Positions 60,201 through 64,000 of a DNA stretch of 64,000 bases are shown one piece after another. Position 1 is the first letter of the stretch. Every line of letters begins with the position of its first letter. The translations under genes and the position numbers were made by a program. This DNA comes from Xenorhabdus innexi (GTDB lineage Bacteria > Pseudomonadota > Gammaproteobacteria > Enterobacterales > Enterobacteriaceae), in NCBI RefSeq assembly GCF_002632485.1, contig NZ_NIBU01000011.1, positions 1 through 64,000 of the forward strand, read 5' to 3'. The notes under the pieces are model-generated. The model was given only the letters and a program-made list of their open reading frames with translations, was not told the origin of the DNA and did no database searches.

Positions 60201-60704
60201 ATCCGTATTCGTGCTACAACAATCACTGATTTTGATCGCAAAGAGGTCATTATTCCTAACCGGGCTTTTGTGACAGAACGCCTGATTAACTGGACACTTT
60301 CTGACACGATCACTCGTATTATCATTAAAGTCGGTGTCGCATATGGTTCCGATCTTGATAAGGTGAAAGATGTCATGTTGCAGGCGGCAAAAAGTAATCA
60401 CCGCGTAATGAGTGAACCGGAACCTCAGGTTTATTTTATGAATTTCGGTGCCAGTACACTGGATCATGAGTTGAGACTTTATGTGAGGGAACTGGGCGAC
60501 CGCAGCCGTACAGTCGATGAGGTAAACCGCAGTATAGATAAATTATGCCGGGAAAATGGTATTAATATTGCGTTCAATCAACTGGAAGTTTATTTGCATA
60601 ACGGGCAGGGCAATAGCCTGCAAGAGGTTCAACGATCGATAAGTGGTGCTCAGCGTCATACTGGTGAACCTCCGAAGCCTGATGATAAGCCGTTCTTACC
60701 TTAA
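57243..60704 (+). CDS. mscK: Potassium-dependent mechanosensitive channel MscK
   Basis: A 1153-residue protein (E. coli MscK/KefA 1120). A signal peptide ends near VSA, followed by a long coiled periplasmic domain (about 50-480), several membrane helices, and a C-terminal MscS-like pore and cytosolic domain (LGFGLQEIFANFVSG, ERPVRIGDTVTIG). It opens under membrane tension to release ions. The length distinguishes it from MscM and MscS. Confidence 0.95.
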   Translation: MVLFSRSLSVLLNKGYLLRNKRPDILPFRLPGLVSLFFFLLFFLHPVSAAFSNDVPTRDDIQNQLKVLTERKEHTFEEKASIADLEKALSFLDKIEKIQQDSEQLEKKLQQLPQKLQQITAELANLKSHSQQNENEYKQNLATMSLKQLESKQSSTLNRLQKEQDNLANYNSELIGLQTQPERAQNLLFNNVQRLQQLRNLLNNAITEQSDVRHTEIELLQTEQAFLNQQKEYQKSALRSNTKLQTLLQLQRDYTSFQIEQLERHVQFIQDMVNGKHLIDSEETAKEAQNSDDTSPHIQSNPLVREEIMVNREFSERLVAATRDNNQLVQKKIQVKNFLDRAIQSERDLKEQIKVLRGSLLLSRILFQEQLQVPQAVLTKDLPTKIADLRLEQFEIAQQRDRLYLVDDYINQLLNQHASDVKNESQEVVGEIRNTIEQLLEIRRELLNQLNNQLGQQITQAINLQMDQQELLDVTKSLEQTLVQQIFWVNSNKPMNWVWLKSLPILIHEELTHFNVHFSVRGIISGLQNSIHFVIPFLLVGLFLRWQTKSINAHLKKISAEIGLLRRDSQLHTPLALILTLIKTLPLAFIILAIGYWYSKSDDELGGMIWDFSGQLALFWVVYGFCYQILDKGGIGEQHFSLDREACSLFRKNLMRLSVALLPILFWITLGVKHPLRLSDDVIGQCTVLVCLFFVFIFIFPFCRQVWHEKSSHMIRTIVVTMLTFAPLILIVLMVSGYFYTALRLSERWLYSVYLLLLWHICYQSCLRGLSLAARRIAYRRAISRRQAQAKEGAEGEVVEEPPMALELINQQSLRLTTMVLFLIFFMAFYWIWSDLVTVFSYLDGINLWQYSTTTDQGNILQHVTLKDLALSVAMLVISWVMMRNLPGLLEVLVLSRLQLQQGSSYAIKTTLTYLIIGVGGISALATLGVSWNKLQWLAAALSVGLGFGLQEIFANFVSGLIILFERPVRIGDTVTIGTYSGSVSKIRIRATTITDFDRKEVIIPNRAFVTERLINWTLSDTITRIIIKVGVAYGSDLDKVKDVMLQAAKSNHRVMSEPEPQVYFMNFGASTLDHELRLYVRELGDRSRTVDEVNRSIDKLCRENGINIAFNQLEVYLHNGQGNSLQEVQRSISGAQRHTGEPPKPDDKPFLP

Positions 60705-60780
60705 AGAATTGCTTTGAGAGGCTCAGTACTTATAGAAAACTCATTAACAGTATGAAGGGGAACATTCTTGGATTGTACCG

Positions 60781-60951
60781 TCAGGAATGTTCCTCAGATT
60801 GCTGAGACAGTTGTTTGAATTTGCTCTGCAAATCCTGCCTGACGATATCTAGTGCCGCTAAAGCAGTTTCAGGGGAAATATCATTACATTCGAGCAGGTA
60901 AATAAGATCAACAGCAAGTTTGATTTCAGGTGGTGCATTTTCGAGTGACAT
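60781..60951 (-). CDS. rsmS: Pleiotropic regulatory protein RsmS (YbaM)
   Basis: A 56-residue DUF2496 protein (E. coli YbaM/RsmS 53), beginning [20 protein letters not shown]. The homologue in Serratia affects Rsm-type control of secondary metabolism and virulence. The frame continues upstream to 60972, but ATG 60951 matches the family start. 20 bases after priC. Confidence 0.9.
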   Translation of the reverse strand: MSLENAPPEIKLAVDLIYLLECNDISPETALAALDIVRQDLQSKFKQLSQQSEEHS

Positions 60952-60971
60952 AATAGGGTATTCCTCAATCA

Positions 60972-61514
60972 TTAATCAGAGTTTTCCTGCTTTTCTATCG
61001 TTCTTTCTATACGGATTAATGCCTGACGACAACGGGCAAGCCTGCCTGCCAGAGCCGCGATCTCTTTTTGCAGTTTAAATTTATCGGCTAATCCCGTGTT
61101 CTGGTTCAGCTGTAATTCTCGATCATCAATCATTGCTATTAAGCGGCGTTCATAATCCTGATGCTCAGCCAGACGCTGGTAAAGATCCCGCTCCTGTGAC
61201 TGACGTCCGAATTTATCTTCCTGTTTGCGGAGAGCCTGCGTGGAAAATTCCCGCTTTAATGCTTCGATCTGCATGACTAAACGCTCAGAAAGAAACTTCA
61301 CCTGTACAGCACGATTATCCCGGACACAGTTTTTCAATTGCGCCATATTCTGATTAATTTCCTGCATATATCCACTAAGTTTATTACTGTGGTAGTGGAA
61401 TAACGCCTGATCAAAACGGGCAATTGAAAAGGGTATATCAGGCAGGGAGGATAATTCTGCTGCCAGCATACTGATTTGTTTTTCAAGCACATCTAATAAA
61501 TTTTGTATACCCAT
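60972..61514 (-). CDS. priC: Primosomal replication protein N'' (PriC)
   Basis: A 180-residue helical protein (E. coli PriC 175). Conserved [20 protein letters not shown] and [20 protein letters not shown]. It reloads DnaB at stalled forks through the PriA-independent or PriC-Rep route. Forms a two-gene unit with rsmS. E. coli ybaN, which lies between priC and apt, is absent here. Confidence 0.93.
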   Translation of the reverse strand: MGIQNLLDVLEKQISMLAAELSSLPDIPFSIARFDQALFHYHSNKLSGYMQEINQNMAQLKNCVRDNRAVQVKFLSERLVMQIEALKREFSTQALRKQEDKFGRQSQERDLYQRLAEHQDYERRLIAMIDDRELQLNQNTGLADKFKLQKEIAALAGRLARCRQALIRIERTIEKQENSD

Positions 61515-61706
61515 CAGTATCCCGTTATAGATCGATAATCTTCTGGTTGAATGCTATTCTCCTGATCAGCACTGTACTTAACGATGCGCAGGGATTAGCT
61601 TGATAAATATCAACAAAAATTCAGCAAGAACTTGCTTTGTTGTTGCTTTTTCCCGGTAGTTTGCATAGATTTTAGCGTTTTCATTTTTTAACTGGCTGGC
61701 ATGATT

Positions 61707-62258
61707 ATGACCGCTAACGCACAAAAACTGCAATTTATTAAAGATAGTATCGAAACAATACCTGATTATCCGAAAGCTGGCATATTGTTCCGTGATATTA
61801 CCACGTTATTGGATAATCCTGTTGCATATCAGGCGACAATCGATTTATTGGTAGCTCATTTTCAGGAAAAAGGTATTACCAAAATTGTCGGTACTGAAGC
61901 GCGTGGTTTCTTGTTCGGGGCACCAGTGGCACTGCGTCTGGGGGTAGGTTTTGTTCCTGTCCGTAAAAAAGGCAAGTTACCCAGAGAGACGTTAAGTGAA
62001 ACTTATGATCTGGAATACGGTACTGATACATTAGAAATTCATAAAGATAGCATCAAAGCCGGAGATAAAGTCCTCGTTGTTGACGATCTGCTTGCAACCG
62101 GGGGGACGATTGAAGCTACCGTGAGCTTAATCCGCCGTCTTGGTGGTGAAGTTTCTGAAGCGGCCTTTATTATCTGCCTGCCTGATTTAGGAGGCATAGA
62201 ACGCCTGAAAAATCAGGGTATTGATAGCTACGTCCTTGTAGAATTTCCCGGCCACTAA
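61707..62258 (+). CDS. apt: Adenine phosphoribosyltransferase
   Basis: A 183-residue enzyme, same length as E. coli Apt, making AMP from adenine and PRPP. The PRPP loop is [13 protein letters not shown] and the flexible loop is [29 protein letters not shown] is also typical. ATG 61707 (MTANAQKL) is preferred over ATG 61701 by alignment. dnaX starts 118 bases later. Confidence 0.97.
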   Translation: MTANAQKLQFIKDSIETIPDYPKAGILFRDITTLLDNPVAYQATIDLLVAHFQEKGITKIVGTEARGFLFGAPVALRLGVGFVPVRKKGKLPRETLSETYDLEYGTDTLEIHKDSIKAGDKVLVVDDLLATGGTIEATVSLIRRLGGEVSEAAFIICLPDLGGIERLKNQGIDSYVLVEFPGH

Positions 62259-62376
62259 GTGCTCCTGTTTTGGTCTTGATTGTTCTGATTTTTGCATAAT
62301 TGATACATCAGCCTCGCCGTCTATGGTGAGGCTGTGCTAGCATGATAGGCAGTCGTGTTCAATTTCCCCGGTATTC

Positions 62377-64000
62377 ATGAGCTATCAGGTACTTGCCCGT
62401 AAGTGGCGCCCACAAATATTTTCTGATGTGATTGGTCAGCAACATGTGCTGACTGCTTTGGCTAATGGTCTTGAACACCAGCGCCTCCATCATGCTTATC
62501 TTTTCTCCGGTACTCGTGGTGTCGGAAAGACCACTATTGCCCGCCTGTTCGCCAAGGGGCTGAACTGTGAAACAGGTATCACAAAAACCCCCTGTGGGCA
62601 GTGTGTTAATTGTCTCGAAATTGAACAGGGGCGATTTGTCGATCTGATTGAAATCGATGCTGCATCACGAACAAAAGTAGAAGATACCCGCGAACTCTTG
62701 GATAACGTGCAGTATGCACCCGCCAGAGGGCGTTTCAAAGTCTACCTTATTGACGAAGTTCACATGCTGTCCCGCCATAGTTTTAATGCCCTACTCAAGA
62801 CATTAGAAGAACCGCCGGAGCATGTGAAATTTCTGTTGGCGACAACCGATCCGCAGAAATTACCGGTAACTATTCTTTCACGTTGTCTGCAATTTCATCT
62901 GAAAGCACTGGATGTCAGCCAAATCGCTGGTCAGTTGGAGCATGTGCTTAATGCAGAACAAATAGAGAGTGAAGCCCGTGCCCGTCAGTTACTGGCCCGT
63001 GCGGCAGATGGCAGTATGCGTGATGCTCTGAGTCTGGCGGATCAGGCCATTGCTCTTGGCGGTGGAAATCTGACGGCGGATATCGTCAGCCAGATGTTGG
63101 GAACGCTGGATGATGAGCAGCCTTTAGAAATGGTTGAAGCGCTGGTTCGAGCGGATGGACAGAAACTTCTGGCTTTGGTGGAGCAGGTTGCTGCCCGTGG
63201 TATGGACTGGGAAAACCTACTGGTCGAAATGTTATCCTTGCTGCATCGCGTTGCGATGATTCAGTTATTGCCTCAGCAACCGGAGATTGAGCCTTCTTCC
63301 ACAGAAGGGCGCTTGCGGTTGCTGGCGAGATCAATGCCACCCAGCGATTTACAACTTTATTATCAGGCGTTGTTAACTGGTCGTAAAGATCTCCCATATG
63401 CCCCAGAGCGTCGGATGGGGGTTGAAATGGCACTATTACGTGCTCTGGCATTTCATCCGAAAGCGATAATTGAAGAAAAACCCGTATCCAATAACGCAGA
63501 GGCACTGGCAGCACCGGGTATAGCACCCATGCCTACACAGCAGCAGTCAGTACCTGATAATTTTGGTTCTGTTAGCCCGGCATATTCTGGTATTGCGGAT
63601 AAGCAACCCTCAGAACAGAGGCAGAGAATAGCCTCAACGACGAGAACAGAATCAGCAGCGGACAGCCCGACAGCAAAATTATTACAGGCAAAAAATCTGC
63701 TCACGCGGCAGGAAGGTACTTCCTCAAAAGGAAGCGCCCCTCCAAAAAAGGCTGAACCGGCAGCGTCTGTTAAGGCGAAGCCGGTAAGTTCGGCACTGGA
63801 GCGATTGGTTGCGGTGGCTGAACAGCGGCCTCAGTCTTTTGTTCCCAAGGTACGTGAAGCCAAGCCTGTAAAACAGGAGGCTTATCGGTGGCGGGCTAAA
63901 AATGCTCAGGAAAAGCCAGTTGTTACAACACCAAAATCAATCAAATCAGCCCTTGAGTATGAAAAAACACCAGAGTTGGTGAAAAAGCTGGCTATTGAAT
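62377..64000 (+). CDS. dnaX: DNA polymerase III tau/gamma subunit (5' part; runs off the window)
   Basis: 541 codons of an uninterrupted frame beginning MSYQVLARKWRPQIFSDVIG; the E. coli protein is 643. The clamp-loader AAA+ domain has Walker A GTRGVGKTT, zinc cysteines CGQCVNC, Walker B VYLIDEVHMLS and sensor-1 LATTDP. After about residue 370 a variable linker follows. A frameshift signal at 63744 should give the short gamma form as well as full-length tau. The linker is longer than in E. coli (predicted gamma about 459 residues against 431). Confidence 0.97.
   Translation, partial: MSYQVLARKWRPQIFSDVIGQQHVLTALANGLEHQRLHHAYLFSGTRGVGKTTIARLFAKGLNCETGITKTPCGQCVNCLEIEQGRFVDLIEIDAASRTKVEDTRELLDNVQYAPARGRFKVYLIDEVHMLSRHSFNALLKTLEEPPEHVKFLLATTDPQKLPVTILSRCLQFHLKALDVSQIAGQLEHVLNAEQIESEARARQLLARAADGSMRDALSLADQAIALGGGNLTADIVSQMLGTLDDEQPLEMVEALVRADGQKLLALVEQVAARGMDWENLLVEMLSLLHRVAMIQLLPQQPEIEPSSTEGRLRLLARSMPPSDLQLYYQALLTGRKDLPYAPERRMGVEMALLRALAFHPKAIIEEKPVSNNAEALAAPGIAPMPTQQQSVPDNFGSVSPAYSGIADKQPSEQRQRIASTTRTESAADSPTAKLLQAKNLLTRQEGTSSKGSAPPKKAEPAASVKAKPVSSALERLVAVAEQRPQSFVPKVREAKPVKQEAYRWRAKNAQEKPVVTTPKSIKSALEYEKTPELVKKLAIE
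63726..63785 (+). promoter_or_regulatory. dnaX: Programmed -1 ribosomal frameshift signal in dnaX
   Basis: The zero-frame codons CCA AAA AAG contain the slippery heptamer A AAA AAG (63744-63750). After a -1 slip the next codons are GGC then TGA (63753-63755), so gamma ends one residue later. A Shine-Dalgarno-like AAGGA (63728-63732) lies 11 bases upstream, and ACCGGC (63756-63761) can pair with GCCGGT (63780-63785) starting five bases downstream. All three elements of the E. coli signal are present. Confidence 0.92.

Noticed and set aside
63086-63526. 146-codon minus-strand frame within dnaX
   Set aside because: Antisense shadow of dnaX; proline-rich translation without features.

Overview
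The window looks like chromosome of an enterobacterium of the order Enterobacterales, most likely a Photorhabdus- or Xenorhabdus-type member of the Morganellaceae. Protein sequences stay close to E. coli in the core genes, base composition is moderately AT-rich, and there is a textbook 127-base ERIC element plus decayed relatives, which are abundant in that group. I cannot fix the genus from sequence alone. About 51 protein genes, one RNA gene (4.5S RNA) and several well-defined regulatory sites are visible. No tRNA, rRNA, CRISPR array or prophage was seen.

Layout. (1) 1-3.7 kb is a small accessory scar: the 3' end of an IS30-family transposase, then otnI-like isomerase, a DeoR-type regulator, a truncated gntP copy and an intact gntP permease, which together look like the remains of a four-carbon acid-sugar (otn/ygb) cluster. 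(2) 3.8-13.6 kb: udp with a two-site CRP promoter, an inserted tyrosine-phosphatase gene and a DedA gene, then rmuC, ubiE-ubiJ-ubiB, tatA-tatB-tatC (no tatD) and hemB. (3) 13.6-20.7 kb: dxs, ispA and xseB (minus strand), thiI, yajL-panE, yajQ. The hemB/dxs border joins blocks that lie far apart in E. coli. (4) 20.8-31.4 kb: ERIC, yajR, cyoABCDE, a Tsx-like outer membrane channel, ampG, yajG, bolA. (5) 31.9-41.8 kb: the protein quality-control run tig-clpP-clpX-lon-hupB-ppiD, followed by ybaV and fadM. (6) 41.9-49.6 kb: queC, cdsH and its divergent regulator decR, the ABC pair mdlAB, and glnK-amtB. (7) 49.6-52 kb: two AT-rich gaps of about 0.7 kb around ffs (4.5S RNA), hha and tomB. (8) 52-64 kb: acrB-acrA with divergent acrR, mscK, rsmS-priC, apt and the start of dnaX.

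How the parts work together: ubiEJB supply ubiquinone to the cyoABCDE quinol oxidase; dxs and ispA feed isoprenoid synthesis for that quinone and for the heme O made by CyoE; hemB supplies heme. Tig, ClpXP and Lon are a proteostasis cluster, with sigma-32-type promoters seen in front of clpP and lon. glnK-amtB is a nitrogen-limitation unit with a near-consensus sigma-54 promoter and an NtrC-like site that overlaps the end of mdlB. acrAB/acrR is a drug-efflux unit with a conserved operator.

I did not find a clear new defence or mobile system. The most informative oddities are the IS30/gntP scar, the magnesium-type HemB, two competing hairpins in the lon leader, a substituted base in the conserved 4.5S RNA loop, a conserved dnaX frameshift signal, and a repeated motif in the two AT-rich gaps.
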